DNA of 64,000 nucleotides from Blastococcus sp. TF02A-30. Its GTDB lineage: Bacteria > Actinomycetota > Actinomycetes > Mycobacteriales > Geodermatophilaceae. Every line of letters begins with the position of its first letter. Positions within the stretch are counted from its first letter, which is position 1. The notes below the pieces were generated by a model, which saw only the letters and a program-made list of their open reading frames with translations, ran no database searches and had not been told where the DNA came from. A program made the position numbers and the translations under genes. The stretch is taken from the NCBI RefSeq assembly GCF_003319185.1, contig NZ_QOHJ01000003.1, positions 372,001 to 436,000 on the forward strand, read 5' to 3'. Below are positions 43,350 to 51,916 of the stretch, in pieces.

Positions 43350-44841
43350 CGGAGGACGTGAGGACGGCGCGCGCGGTCTTCCAGATGATCTGCGCGTCGA
43401 GGGCGAGCGACCAGTTCTCGACGTAGCGCAGGTCCAGCCGGATCGCCTCGTCCCAGGACAGGTCGCTGCGCCCGGAGATCTGCCAGAGACCCGTGAGGCC
43501 GGGCTTCACCAGCAGCCGCCGGTGGACGACCTCGTCGTAGCCCGCGACCTCGCGCGGCAGCGGCGGGCGCGGGCCGACCAGCGACATCGAGCCGCCCAGA
43601 ACGTTGAGCAGCTGCGGCAGCTCGTCCAGGGACAACCGACGCAGCCACCGGCCGACCGGCGTGACCCGCGGGTCCGCCTTCATCTTGAACAGCAGACCGT
43701 CGGAGTTGTTAGCGTCGCGCAGGGCCTCCAGGCGCTGCTCGGCGTCGACCACCATGCTGCGGAACTTGAGCATGGTGAAGGTGCGGCCGCCGAGGCCCAC
43801 CCGCTCCTGGCGGTAGAGGACCGGCCCCGGCGAGGAGAGCCCGACCGCCAGCGCGATCACGACCAGCACCGGCGCGGCGGCGAGCAGCAGGAACGCCGCC
43901 AGCCCGCGGTCCACGCCGCCCTTCACGACGCGCCGCCAGCCCTCGAAGCGGGGCTGCTCCACCGACAGCAGCGGGAAGCCGTCGTACGGGCGGATGTGCA
44001 GTCGCGGCCCGGCCACCTCGATCAGCCCCGGCGCCACGAGCAGCTCGATGCCGGTCCCCTCCAGCTGCCAGGACAGCCGCCGGAGGTACTGCGCCGCGGT
44101 CTCGCTCGCCGAGGTGACCGCAATCGTGTCGGCGTCGAGCCGGTCGGCCATCGCGACGACGTCGTCCAGGCCCCCGACGGGGACCGCGGCCGCCCGGCCC
44201 ACCCGGTGGCGGTCGGCCGGCGGCACGCAAGCGGCCACCACGTCGAGCCCGGAGTGGGTCGACCGGCGGAAGGACTCCACGAGGTCGAGGACGGCGCCAC
44301 CGCGGCCGACCACGATCACCCGCTTGGTCCACCGCCCCGCCGCGCGGCGCCGGTTGAGCCAGATGCGACCGGCGTAGCGGATCATCAGCGTGGCGACGGT
44401 CAGCGCGGGCACCGCCACGACGACGAACGCCCGGCTGAGATCGAGAGCCGCCGCGTAGGAGACGAAGCCCGCGACGGCGAGAACCGCGAAACCGGCCGTG
44501 CCGACCCGGCGGTACTCGTCGCTGCCCGCGCCGAACACCCGCTCCTCGTGGGCCCCGGTGAGCGCGAGCAGCAGGGACCAGGTCAGCGGCAGGGCGAGCG
44601 CGGCCCAGAACAGCGGCCCGGCGGCGTCGAGGGCGGCGGGGCGGGTGGCGACGACGGCGCCGGCGGCCACAGCCGCGGCGAGCGTCTCGGCCACGGCGAG
44701 CCCGGCGGAGTACCGGCGGACCCAGGAGGACGTCGCCCGCCGCCTGGCGGCGGGGCCGAGACTCGGCGTCGGCGCAGCAGCCAGCGGTGCCCGCGGCGTC
44801 GGTAGGACGTCGCGCGTCAGTTGTTCGTGGTCAGCCAGCAC
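43339..44841 (-). CDS. Polyprenyl-phosphate sugar-1-phosphate transferase (initiating)
   Basis: The 500-residue protein has four to five N-terminal transmembrane segments, a Rossmann-like soluble middle (VIVVGRGGAVLDLVESFRR) and the C-terminal bacterial sugar transferase domain: a hydrophobic helix, RQERVGLGGRTFTMLKFRSM, KADPRVTPVGRWLRRLSLDELPQ, and GLTGLWQISGRSDL. It starts repeat-unit synthesis by placing sugar-1-phosphate on undecaprenyl phosphate. GTG at 44841 is favoured by a GGGGGG run five bases upstream; GTG at 44859 is the longer alternative. It is the first gene of the upstream half of the locus. Confidence 0.92.
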   Translation of the reverse strand: MLADHEQLTRDVLPTPRAPLAAAPTPSLGPAARRRATSSWVRRYSAGLAVAETLAAAVAAGAVVATRPAALDAAGPLFWAALALPLTWSLLLALTGAHEERVFGAGSDEYRRVGTAGFAVLAVAGFVSYAAALDLSRAFVVVAVPALTVATLMIRYAGRIWLNRRRAAGRWTKRVIVVGRGGAVLDLVESFRRSTHSGLDVVAACVPPADRHRVGRAAAVPVGGLDDVVAMADRLDADTIAVTSASETAAQYLRRLSWQLEGTGIELLVAPGLIEVAGPRLHIRPYDGFPLLSVEQPRFEGWRRVVKGGVDRGLAAFLLLAAAPVLVVIALAVGLSSPGPVLYRQERVGLGGRTFTMLKFRSMVVDAEQRLEALRDANNSDGLLFKMKADPRVTPVGRWLRRLSLDELPQLLNVLGGSMSLVGPRPPLPREVAGYDEVVHRRLLVKPGLTGLWQISGRSDLSWDEAIRLDLRYVENWSLALDAQIIWKTARAVLTSSGAY

Positions 44842-45013
44842 GTGTTCCCCCCGTGTCACTACCCTCGGTCACACCCGAGTGTCGAGGGCACCTCCGCGGC
44901 CCCTGCTCGCCTGCGGAAGAGCGGCCGGGGCGGCATCGGCGCCGAGTACAGGGTCACCGAGCGTGACGTGCAGGGTCAACGCGAACGGGGGCTCTTCACC
45001 CGTTGGTGGTTCC

Positions 45014-45040
45014 CCTCCGCCCCCGGTCGGGTGGCGGAGG
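45014..45040 (-). terminator. Hairpin terminator after pth
   Basis: Eight-base arms CCTCCGCC/GGCGGAGG with an 11-base loop lie directly after the leftward pth stop at 45049. No U-tract is present. Confidence 0.6.
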
Positions 45041-45048
45041 CCTCCGCG

Positions 45049-45696
45049 TCAGCTGCGCGGGTGCACCACGTTCTGCGCCGCCTCGAGGCCGCGGGTCAGC
45101 AGCTCCTCCGTGGCGTCGGCGGCCTCGGCGATCAGGAGGTCGAGCTCCTTGCGCTCGGTCGCGGAGAAGTCCTTGAGCACGAAGTCGGCCGGGTCCTGGC
45201 GACCGGGCGGGCGGCCGATGCCGACGCGGACCCGCAGGTAGTCCTTGGTCCCGGTGGAGCGGGTGATCGAGCGCAGCCCGTTGTGCCCGCCCTCCCCGCC
45301 GCCGCGCTTGAGCCGCACGACCCCGAAGTCGATGTCGAGCTCGTCGTGCAGGACGACGAGGTCGGTCGCCGGCAGCTTGTGGTAGTCCAGCAGGCCGCGC
45401 ACCGGGCCGCCGGACTCGTTCATGTAGGTCAGCGGCCGGGCGAGGACGACGCGGCGGCCGGCCAGCCGCCCCTCCCCCGACAGCGCGCGGGCGCGGGCAC
45501 CCTTGCCGGCGGTGAGCTTCAGCCCGGCGCGGGCGGCGAGCTCGTCGAGCACCATCGCGCCGACGTTGTGCCGGTTGCCGGCGTAGCCGGGGCCGGGGTT
45601 GCCCAGCCCCGCGATCAGGAACGGCCCCTCGCTGGGGGCGGACGCCGCGGGGGCGCCGGCGGTGCCGGCGCCCCCGCGGGACGTGCTCTCGCTCAG
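45049..45696 (-). CDS. pth: Peptidyl-tRNA hydrolase (probable CTG start)
   Basis: The enzyme frees tRNA from prematurely released peptidyl-tRNA. The conserved N-terminus [20 protein letters not shown], including the catalytic His, is followed by [19 protein letters not shown] and [13 protein letters not shown]. The first ATG in frame (45555) lies after the catalytic His and would give a dead 168-residue product, so translation must begin upstream. No ATG, GTG or TTG exists there in frame. The best candidate is CTG at 45696 (CTG-AGC-GAG, Met-Ser-Glu; 215 residues). An alternative CTG at 45708 overlaps the rplY stop as CTGA. It is co-transcribed with rplY. Confidence 0.85.
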   Translation of the reverse strand: MSESTSRGGAGTAGAPAASAPSEGPFLIAGLGNPGPGYAGNRHNVGAMVLDELAARAGLKLTAGKGARARALSGEGRLAGRRVVLARPLTYMNESGGPVRGLLDYHKLPATDLVVLHDELDIDFGVVRLKRGGGEGGHNGLRSITRSTGTKDYLRVRVGIGRPPGRQDPADFVLKDFSATERKELDLLIAEAADATEELLTRGLEAAQNVVHPRS

Positions 45697-45704
45697 GGTC
45701 GGTC

Positions 45705-46421
45705 TCAGCCGTTGTCGGCGGAGTTCTCCGCCGCGTCCATCGACTCGCCGCTGCCCTGGGCCGACGGCTCGGGGACGACGTCGCCCTCGCCGGCGCCCTC
45801 GGCGGCCGCATCGGACTCCTCGCGCTCGATGCCGGCCTCGGCCTCGGCCTCGGCGAGCTCGGCCTCGAGGGCCTCGGCGGTCGGGGCGCCCAGGAAGCCG
45901 ATGACCATGGCCTCGGGGTCGGTGATCAGGGTCGAGCCCTTGGGCAGGACGAGGTCGCCGGCGGTGATGTTCTGGCCCGCGGCGCGCCCGGTGATGTCGA
46001 CCTCGATGCTGTCGGGCAGCTTCGTGGCGTCGGCCTCGATCGAGACGGTGTTGAGCTGGTGGTTCGGGATCGAGTCCGGCGCCGGCTCGCCGACGACGAC
46101 GATCGGCACGTCGACGGTGGTCTTCTCGCCGCGGCGGACCAGCAGCAGGTCGGCGTGCTCGTGCACGCGGGTCAGCGGGTCGCGCTGCACGGCCTTGGTC
46201 AGCGCGAGCTGCTCCTTGCCGTCCAGGACGATGGTCAGCAGCGCGTTGGCGCCACCGTTGCGCAGCGCCGCGGCGAACTCGCGGGCCGGCAGCGACAGGT
46301 GGACGACGTCCTGGCCGTGCCCGTAGAGGACGGCGGGGACGCGGCCGGCGCGACGGGTGCGGCGGGCGGAACCCTTGCCGAACTCGGTGCGGGTCTCGGC
46401 CTCGAGACGGAAGTCAGCCAC
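45705..46421 (-). CDS. rplY: 50S ribosomal protein L25/Ctc
   Basis: The 238-residue protein has the 5S-rRNA-binding L25 domain ([30 protein letters not shown]), the beta-rich CTC domain ([32 protein letters not shown]), and an acidic ~60-residue tail. The GTG at 46421 is preceded by AGGAG at a nine-base spacing. That AGGAG lies in one arm of a perfect 10-bp inverted repeat, so translation may be controlled by leader folding. Confidence 0.95.
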   Translation of the reverse strand: MADFRLEAETRTEFGKGSARRTRRAGRVPAVLYGHGQDVVHLSLPAREFAAALRNGGANALLTIVLDGKEQLALTKAVQRDPLTRVHEHADLLLVRRGEKTTVDVPIVVVGEPAPDSIPNHQLNTVSIEADATKLPDSIEVDITGRAAGQNITAGDLVLPKGSTLITDPEAMVIGFLGAPTAEALEAELAEAEAEAGIEREESDAAAEGAGEGDVVPEPSAQGSGESMDAAENSADNG

Positions 46422-46425
46422 GGTG

Positions 46426-46493
46426 GTGTGCTCCTAGAAGTCGGGTCTGCGTGGGCCGGCGATCAGGCGCAGCACACCCCCGAAGGAGCACAC
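46426..46493 (-). promoter_or_regulatory. rplY leader hairpin that can hide the ribosome binding site
   Basis: On the minus strand GTGTGCTCCT (46493-46484) is followed 48 bases later by AGGAGCACAC (46435-46426): ten perfect base pairs. The second arm contains the AGGAG used by rplY. When folded, the site would be covered. This is a plausible autoregulatory ribosomal-protein leader, inferred only from pairing. Confidence 0.6.
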
Positions 46494-46559
46494 GCACGTC
46501 GATCACGGAGCAGGTGGACCGCTCCCTCGCCGGGCAACGGTGCACAGACTACCCGAGCG

Positions 46560-47540
46560 TCAGGAGGCGCCGTCGAAGAGGCTGGTGACCGAGCCGTCCT
46601 CGAAGACCTCCTTGATCGCGCGGGCGAGCAGCGGGGCGATCGAGAGGACGGTCAGCTTGTCGAACTGCCGCTCGGGCGGGATCGGCAGCGTGTTGGTCAC
46701 GATGACCTCGCTGACCTTGCTGTTGGACAGCCGCTCGGCGGCCGGGCCGGACAGCACGCCGTGGGTGGCGGTGACGATGACGTCGGCCGCGCCGGCGTCG
46801 AACAGCGTCTCGGCGGCCTTCACGATCGTGCCGCCGGTGTCGATCATGTCGTCGACCAGGATGCAGACCCGGCCCTCGACCTCGCCGACCACGCGGTTGG
46901 CGACGACCTCGTTGGCGACCAGCGGGTCGCGGGTCTTGTGGATGAAGGCCAGCGGGGTGCCACCGAGCTTGTCGCTCCAGCGCTCGGAGACCCGCACCCG
47001 CCCGGAGTCCGGCGAGACGACGGTGATGTCGCGGTCGCCCCAGCGCTCCTTGACGTGGTTGACCAGCAGGTCGAGGGCGAAGAGGTGGTCGACCGGGCCG
47101 TCGAAGAAGCCCTGGATCTGCGCGGTGTGCAGGTCGACGGCCATGAGCCGGTCGGCGCCGGCGGTCTTGAACAGGTCGGCGACCAGGCGGGCGGAGATCG
47201 GCTCGCGGCCGCGGTGCTTCTTGTCCTGGCGGGCGTAGGGGAAGAACGGGGCGACCACGGTGATCCGCTTGGCCGAGGCGCGCTTGAGCGCGTCGACCAT
47301 GATCAGCTGCTCCATGAGCCAGGTGTTGATCGGCGCCGTGTGGCTCTGCACCACGAAGGCGTCGCAGCCGCGCACCGACTCCTCGAACCGCACGAACAGC
47401 TCACCGTTGGCGAACTCGTAGGAGGCCGTGGGCGTGGGCGTGACGCCGAGGTGCCCGGCGATCTCCTCGGTCAGGGCGGGGTAGGCCCGGCCCGAGAAGA
47501 GCATCAGGCTCTTGTTGGTGGTCTGCCGGATCGCGCTCAT
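46560..47540 (-). CDS. prs: Ribose-phosphate pyrophosphokinase
   Basis: The 326-residue enzyme makes PRPP from ribose 5-phosphate and ATP for nucleotide, His and Trp synthesis. The flexible catalytic loop DKKHRGREPISARLVADL, the ATP-site FPYARQDKK, and the PRPP-binding VCILVDDMIDTGGTI are intact. The ATG is 15 bases after the glmU stop, so the two are one operon. The 138-base gap after it holds the rplY leader. Confidence 0.97.
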   Translation of the reverse strand: MSAIRQTTNKSLMLFSGRAYPALTEEIAGHLGVTPTPTASYEFANGELFVRFEESVRGCDAFVVQSHTAPINTWLMEQLIMVDALKRASAKRITVVAPFFPYARQDKKHRGREPISARLVADLFKTAGADRLMAVDLHTAQIQGFFDGPVDHLFALDLLVNHVKERWGDRDITVVSPDSGRVRVSERWSDKLGGTPLAFIHKTRDPLVANEVVANRVVGEVEGRVCILVDDMIDTGGTIVKAAETLFDAGAADVIVTATHGVLSGPAAERLSNSKVSEVIVTNTLPIPPERQFDKLTVLSIAPLLARAIKEVFEDGSVTSLFDGAS

Positions 47541-47555
47541 CGGCTGTCGATGTCC

Positions 47556-49052
47556 CTAGCTGTCGTGGTCCGCCCCGGGATCCCCGGAGGCCTCCGCCCG
47601 GCTCTCGGCCGCTGCCGCGGCCTCCGCGGCAGGGGTCCCGGGCCGACGGCGGCGCACCCAGCCTCCCACATTCCGCTGCCGCGCCCGTGCGACCCCCATC
47701 GCACCCGGGGGGACGTCGTCGGTGATCACCGACCCCGCTGCCGTGTACGCGCCGTCGCCCACCGTGACCGGCGCCACGAGCATGGTGTCCGAGCCGATCC
47801 GCACGTGGTCGCCGATGGTCGTGCGGTGCTTGTCCACGCCGTCGTAGTTGACGAACACCGTGGCCGCGCCGACGTTGGCGCCCCGGCCGATGGTGGCGTC
47901 ACCGACGTAGGACAGGTGCGGCACCTTCGAGCCCTCGCCCACCTGGGTGTTCTTCACCTCGACGAAGGCGCCGACCTTGGCCCCGGCGGCCAGCCGGGTG
48001 CCCGGCCGCAGATAGCTGAACGGGCCGACGGTCGCCTCCGGTCCCACGACGGCGCCCAGGCAGTGCGAGCGGACGACGCTCGCGCCGGCCTCGACGGTGC
48101 AGTCGACCAGCGTGGTGTCGGGTCCGACGACGGCGCCGCTGGCCACCGACGTCGTCCCCTTCAGGTGGGTGCCGGGCTCGAGGACGGCGTCGCGCTCCAC
48201 GGTCACCGTGACGTCGACCCACGTGGTCGCCGGGTCGACGACGGTGACCCCCTCGACCATCAGCCGGTCCAGCACGCGGTCGTTGAGCGTGCGCCGGCGG
48301 GCGGCGAGCTCGCGCCGGTCGTTGCAGCCGAGCACGTCGTCGGCGTCGACCGCCCGGGCGCCGCCGACCGGGGCGCCGTCGGCGACCAGCAGGCCGAGCA
48401 CGTCGGTGACGTACAGCTCGCCCTGGTCGTTGTCCGCGCTGATCCGGGACAGCCCGCTGCGCAGCGCCGCGGCGTCGCCGACGTAGACGCCGGCGTTGAT
48501 CTCGCGGATGGCGCGCTGCCCCGGGGTGGCGTCGCGCTGCTCGACGATCGCGGTCACCGCGCCGGAGCCGTCGCGGACGATGCGGCCGAGCCCGGTCGGG
48601 TCGTCCACCTCGGCGGTGAGGACGGTGAGCGCGTTGCCCGCCCGCACGTGCTCGGCCACCAGGTCGGTCACGGTCTCGACGCGCAGCAGCGGCGCGTCGC
48701 CGTTCACCAGCAGCACCGGCCCCTCGACCTCGGGGACGGCGGCCAGCGCGACCTGCGCCGCGTGCCCCGAGCCGCGCTGCTCCTCCTGCACGACCGGCAG
48801 CGCGGCGGGAGCGACCTCGGCCAGGTGCGCCTCGACCTGGTCCCGCCCGGAGCCGACGACGACGACCGTGGTGGCCGCCCCGAGCGGCTCGCAGGCGGCG
48901 AGGACGTGACCGAGCATCGACCGGCCGCCGAGGGCGTGCAGCACCTTGGGGGTGGCCGAGCGCATCCGGGTGCCCTGACCCGCGGCCAGCACGACGACGG
49001 CGGCGACCGCCGGTGCCCCGGCGTCGGTCGTGGACGGTTCCTGCTGGCTCAC
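47556..49052 (-). CDS. glmU: Bifunctional UDP-GlcNAc pyrophosphorylase / GlcN-1-P acetyltransferase
   Basis: Of 498 residues, ~1-245 form the uridylyltransferase (VVLAAGQGTRMRSATPKVLH, QRGSGHAAQ, NGDAPLL). The rest is a left-handed beta-helix acetyltransferase (FSYLRPGTRL, EVKNTQVGEGSKVPHLSYVGD, NYDGVDKHRT). The product UDP-GlcNAc feeds peptidoglycan and probably the nearby polysaccharide. GTG at 49052 follows AGGAG with a 4-base spacer. The C-terminal ~45 residues are Ala/Glu-rich and variable. Confidence 0.97.
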   Translation of the reverse strand: MSQQEPSTTDAGAPAVAAVVVLAAGQGTRMRSATPKVLHALGGRSMLGHVLAACEPLGAATTVVVVGSGRDQVEAHLAEVAPAALPVVQEEQRGSGHAAQVALAAVPEVEGPVLLVNGDAPLLRVETVTDLVAEHVRAGNALTVLTAEVDDPTGLGRIVRDGSGAVTAIVEQRDATPGQRAIREINAGVYVGDAAALRSGLSRISADNDQGELYVTDVLGLLVADGAPVGGARAVDADDVLGCNDRRELAARRRTLNDRVLDRLMVEGVTVVDPATTWVDVTVTVERDAVLEPGTHLKGTTSVASGAVVGPDTTLVDCTVEAGASVVRSHCLGAVVGPEATVGPFSYLRPGTRLAAGAKVGAFVEVKNTQVGEGSKVPHLSYVGDATIGRGANVGAATVFVNYDGVDKHRTTIGDHVRIGSDTMLVAPVTVGDGAYTAAGSVITDDVPPGAMGVARARQRNVGGWVRRRRPGTPAAEAAAAAESRAEASGDPGADHDS

Positions 49053-49083
49053 GGGTCTCCTCGGCGTCGCTGCGGTCGGACAG

Positions 49084-49156
49084 CTGGGGGACTCGGACTC
49101 GAACCGAGACTTCCCGGCTCCAAAGGCCGGCGGGCTGCCGATTACCCCATCCCCCA
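49084..49156 (-). tRNA. tRNA-Gln (anticodon UUG)
   Basis: The minus strand gives a 7-bp acceptor stem TGGGGGA/TCCCCCA with G73, D-arm with TAATCGG loop, anticodon stem CCGGC/GCCGG with loop CTTTGGA (anticodon TTG), five-base variable region, and T-arm CTCGG/CCGAG with loop TTCGAGT. The U1-A72 pair is typical of tRNA-Gln. CCA is not encoded. It lies 31 bases upstream of glmU on the same strand. Confidence 0.95.
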
Positions 49157-49267
49157 CCCGCGGCGCGCGCTGCGGCCGCGGGGGCGCGCACCGGCGCCCG
49201 CGGCGAGCCTAAGGGCCGCGGGGGCGCGGGGGCACGCGCCGGGCTCGGAGGCCGGGTCGCCCGGCTC

Positions 49268-49283
49268 CCTACGCTGCCGTAGG
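49268..49283. promoter_or_regulatory. Candidate TetR operator before the desaturase
   Basis: CCTACG-ctgc-CGTAGG is a perfect 6-bp inverted repeat about 70 bases before the desaturase start, in the 196-base gap shared with tRNA-Gln. The TetR regulator encoded downstream of the desaturase is the natural candidate to bind it. Confidence 0.45.
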
Positions 49284-49352
49284 TTGCGGGCAGTTCCCCG
49301 CTCTCCGCGGACGCGCCGTCCGGCTGCCCCGCTCCCCTGCCCCGGAGGCCCC

Positions 49353-50342
49353 TTGTCCGCTCCCGCCCTCACCCGGCCCACCGCTCCCCCGCTCGCCGAC
49401 CCGCACGCCGGGCTCCCGGCCAGCGCGATCGGCCGGCGCAAGAGCTCGCTGGAGATCGTGACGCTCTTCGTGATCGTCGCCGTCCCGTTCCTGGCGCTGG
49501 TCGCGGTCGTCCCCGCCGTGTGGGGCTGGGGCCTGTCCTGGCTGGACGTGGGCCTGGCGGTCGGCTTCTACTACCTGACCCTGCTCGGCGTCACGGTCGG
49601 CTACCACCGGCACTTCACGCACGGCTCCTTCAAGGCCCGCCGCCCGCTGCGGCTGGCGCTGGCGGCCGCCGGCTCGATGGCGATCCAGGGACCGGTCATC
49701 CAGTGGGTGGCCGACCACCGCCGGCACCACGCCTTCTCCGACCGGGCCGGCGACCCGCACTCCCCGTGGCGCTACGGCACCGACCTGCGGGCGCTGCTCA
49801 AGGGCATGTTCCACGCGCACCTGGGCTGGCTGTTCGACCGGCGTAAGACCAGCCAGGAGCGCTACGCGCCCGACCTGCTCAAGGACGGCGCCCTGGTCGC
49901 CACCAGCCGGCTGTTCGTCGTCTGGGCCTTCCTGAGCCTCGCCGCCCCCGCGCTCATCGGCGGCCTGGTGACGCAGAGCTGGGCCGGCGCGTGGTCGGCG
50001 TTCTTCTGGGCCGGCCTGGTCCGGGTGGCGCTGCTGCACCACGTGACCTGGTCGATCAACTCGGTGTGCCACGTCGTCGGCAGCCGGCCGTTCGTCTCCA
50101 AGGGCCGGGACCGGGCCACGAACTTCTGGCCGCTGGCCGTGCTCAGCGCCGGCGAGTCCTGGCACAACCTGCACCACGCCGACCCGACCTGCGCCCGGCA
50201 CGGCGTGCTGCGCGGGCAGATCGACATCAGCGCCCGGGTCATCTGGCTGTTCGAGAAGGCCGGCTGGGCGTCGAACGTGAAGTGGCCCGACCCCGTCCGT
50301 CTGGCCGCGAAGCGGCGGGAGCCGGTGCCGGCCGCCCGCTGA
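49353..50342 (+). CDS. Acyl-CoA/acyl-lipid delta-9-type desaturase
   Basis: The 329-residue membrane di-iron desaturase has the three His boxes HRHFTH, HRRHH and HNLHH between paired hydrophobic segments. It introduces a cis double bond in acyl chains and adjusts membrane fluidity. The start is TTG at 49353, four bases after GGAGG; no ATG or GTG gives a complete N-terminus. The TetR-type gene starts 22 bases downstream, so the two form an operon. Confidence 0.9.
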   Translation: MSAPALTRPTAPPLADPHAGLPASAIGRRKSSLEIVTLFVIVAVPFLALVAVVPAVWGWGLSWLDVGLAVGFYYLTLLGVTVGYHRHFTHGSFKARRPLRLALAAAGSMAIQGPVIQWVADHRRHHAFSDRAGDPHSPWRYGTDLRALLKGMFHAHLGWLFDRRKTSQERYAPDLLKDGALVATSRLFVVWAFLSLAAPALIGGLVTQSWAGAWSAFFWAGLVRVALLHHVTWSINSVCHVVGSRPFVSKGRDRATNFWPLAVLSAGESWHNLHHADPTCARHGVLRGQIDISARVIWLFEKAGWASNVKWPDPVRLAAKRREPVPAAR

Positions 50343-50364
50343 GCGGGCGGCACGTCCGGGCAGG

Positions 50365-51015
50365 ATGGCGCGCGTGAGCAGCACCCCCGCCCGGCCACGG
50401 GTCCGCATGACCGGCGCGCAGCGCCGCCAGCAGCTGCTCGATGTCGCCCGCGAGCTGTTCGCCGAGAAGGGCTTCGAGGCGACCTCGATCGAGGAGATCG
50501 CGGCGCGGGCCGACGTCAGCAAGCCCGTGGTCTACGAGCACTTCGGCGGCAAGGAGGGCCTCCACGCCGTCGTCGTCGACCGGGAGATGCAGCTGCTGCT
50601 CGGCCGCTTCACGGCGGCGCTGTCCACGCCCGGCCACCCGCGCGAGCTGCTGCAGCGGGCGGCGCTCGTGCTGCTGGAGTACATCGAGTCCGACACCGAC
50701 GGCTTCCTGGTCCTGACCCGCGACGCCCCGGTCACCGGCGGCCGGGGCAGCTACTCCTCGCTGATCGGTGAGGTCGCCCGCGAGGTCGAGCACCTCCTGG
50801 CCGCCCAGTTCGACGCCCGGGACCACGACCCGCGGCCCGCGGAGCTCTACAGCCAGGCGCTGGTGGGCATGGTGGCGCTGGCCGGGCAGTGGTGGCTGGA
50901 CAACCGCGTGCACGACAAGCGCGTGGTCGCCGCGTACCTGGTGAACCTGGCCTGGAACGGCCTGGCGCACCTCGACGCGCACCCGCGCCTGGTGGAGGGG
51001 CCCGGCGTCAGCTGA
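50365..51015 (+). CDS. TetR family transcriptional regulator
   Basis: The 216-residue protein has an N-terminal HTH (QLLDVARELFAEKGFEATSIEEIAARADVSKPVVYEHFGGKEGL; read in pieces: turn helix SKPVVYEHF). A helical ligand domain with QWWLDNR follows. It probably senses acyl-CoA and represses the desaturase upstream. ATG at 50365 abuts an AGG, so GTG at 50374 is a possible start. The stop overlaps that of convergent ispE by eight bases. Confidence 0.88.
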   Translation: MARVSSTPARPRVRMTGAQRRQQLLDVARELFAEKGFEATSIEEIAARADVSKPVVYEHFGGKEGLHAVVVDREMQLLLGRFTAALSTPGHPRELLQRAALVLLEYIESDTDGFLVLTRDAPVTGGRGSYSSLIGEVAREVEHLLAAQFDARDHDPRPAELYSQALVGMVALAGQWWLDNRVHDKRVVAAYLVNLAWNGLAHLDAHPRLVEGPGVS

Positions 51016-51916
51016 TCAGGCGGGCGCCGGGCACCGGACCGGAGGCGGCGCGCACGGTCCGGAACACGCCCTCGCCGGCCAGCGTCGCGGCCAGGGTGAC
51101 GGCGGACCGCTCGTCCTCGGCCAGCGCGGCGACGGTCGGGCCGGAGCCGCTCACCAGGGCCCCCACCGCGCCGGCGTCGGTGGCCGCCCGCAGCGCTCGT
51201 CGCAGCTCCGGCCGCAGCCCGAGGGCCGGCGCCTGCAGGTCGTTGCCGAGGGCGGCGGCCAGCGCCGACGGCGGCCCGGAGCGCAGCGCCGCGAGGACCG
51301 GTTCGGCCGGCAGCAGCTGCGTCCCGTCGGGGACCCGGCCCGCCGCGCGCAACCGGTCCAGCTCCGCGTAGACCGCGGGTGTGGACAGCCCCTCCCCCGC
51401 GATGCCCAGCACCCAGTGCCAGGTGCGGTCGGTGAGCACGGGGGCCAGCTGCTCGCCGCGGCCGGTGCCCAGCGCCACCCCGCCGAGCAGGCTGAACGGG
51501 ACGTCGCTGCCGAGCCGGGCGGCCAGCTCGAGCAGGTCCGAGCGCGCGGCCCGCGTGCCCCAGAGCGCGTCCAGGGCGACGAGCGCGGCTGCGGCGTCGG
51601 CGCTGCCGCCGGCCAGCCCGGCCGCCGCCGGTATCGACTTGTCGACGTGCAGCGTGGCGTCGGCGCGGACGCCGGCGTGCGCGGCCAGCAGCTCGGCGGC
51701 CCGCCACACCAGGTTGCGCCCGTCGACCGGCACCTCGCCGCCGGCCCCCTCGCCGCTGACGGTGAGCGCCAGCCCCTCGCCCGGGCCGGCGGTGACCGTG
51801 TCGTGCAGGCCGACCGCGAGGTAGACGGTGCGCAGCTCGTGGAACCCGTCGGACCGCAGCGGACCGACGGCGAGCAGGACGTTGATCTTCGCCGGCGCAC
51901 GGGCGACGACGGTCAC
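51008..51916 (-). CDS. ispE: 4-diphosphocytidyl-2-C-methyl-D-erythritol kinase
   Basis: The 302-residue GHMP kinase of the MEP isoprenoid pathway has the N-terminal [14 protein letters not shown], the ATP loop [18 protein letters not shown], and a C-terminal [11 protein letters not shown]. The product feeds IPP/DMAPP and hence undecaprenyl phosphate. GTG overlaps the ksgA stop as GTGA (51913-51916). This is the usual rpfB-ksgA-ispE order of actinobacteria. Confidence 0.95.
   Translation of the reverse strand: MTVVARAPAKINVLLAVGPLRSDGFHELRTVYLAVGLHDTVTAGPGEGLALTVSGEGAGGEVPVDGRNLVWRAAELLAAHAGVRADATLHVDKSIPAAAGLAGGSADAAAALVALDALWGTRAARSDLLELAARLGSDVPFSLLGGVALGTGRGEQLAPVLTDRTWHWVLGIAGEGLSTPAVYAELDRLRAAGRVPDGTQLLPAEPVLAALRSGPPSALAAALGNDLQAPALGLRPELRRALRAATDAGAVGALVSGSGPTVAALAEDERSAVTLAATLAGEGVFRTVRAASGPVPGARLIS

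Noticed and set aside
26549..44841. Whole accessory region as a mobile element
   Set aside because: No integrase, transposase, attachment site or tRNA scar was found at its edges, and its base composition matches the surroundings apart from one intergenic gap.
45049..45555. A short 168-residue Pth starting at the first ATG
   Set aside because: It would lack GLGNPG and the catalytic His, both coded in the same frame just upstream.
46059..50342. A 1427-codon open frame on the plus strand
   Set aside because: It runs antisense through rplY, prs, glmU and tRNA-Gln; only the last 329 codons (the desaturase) are real. Long antisense frames are expected at this GC content.
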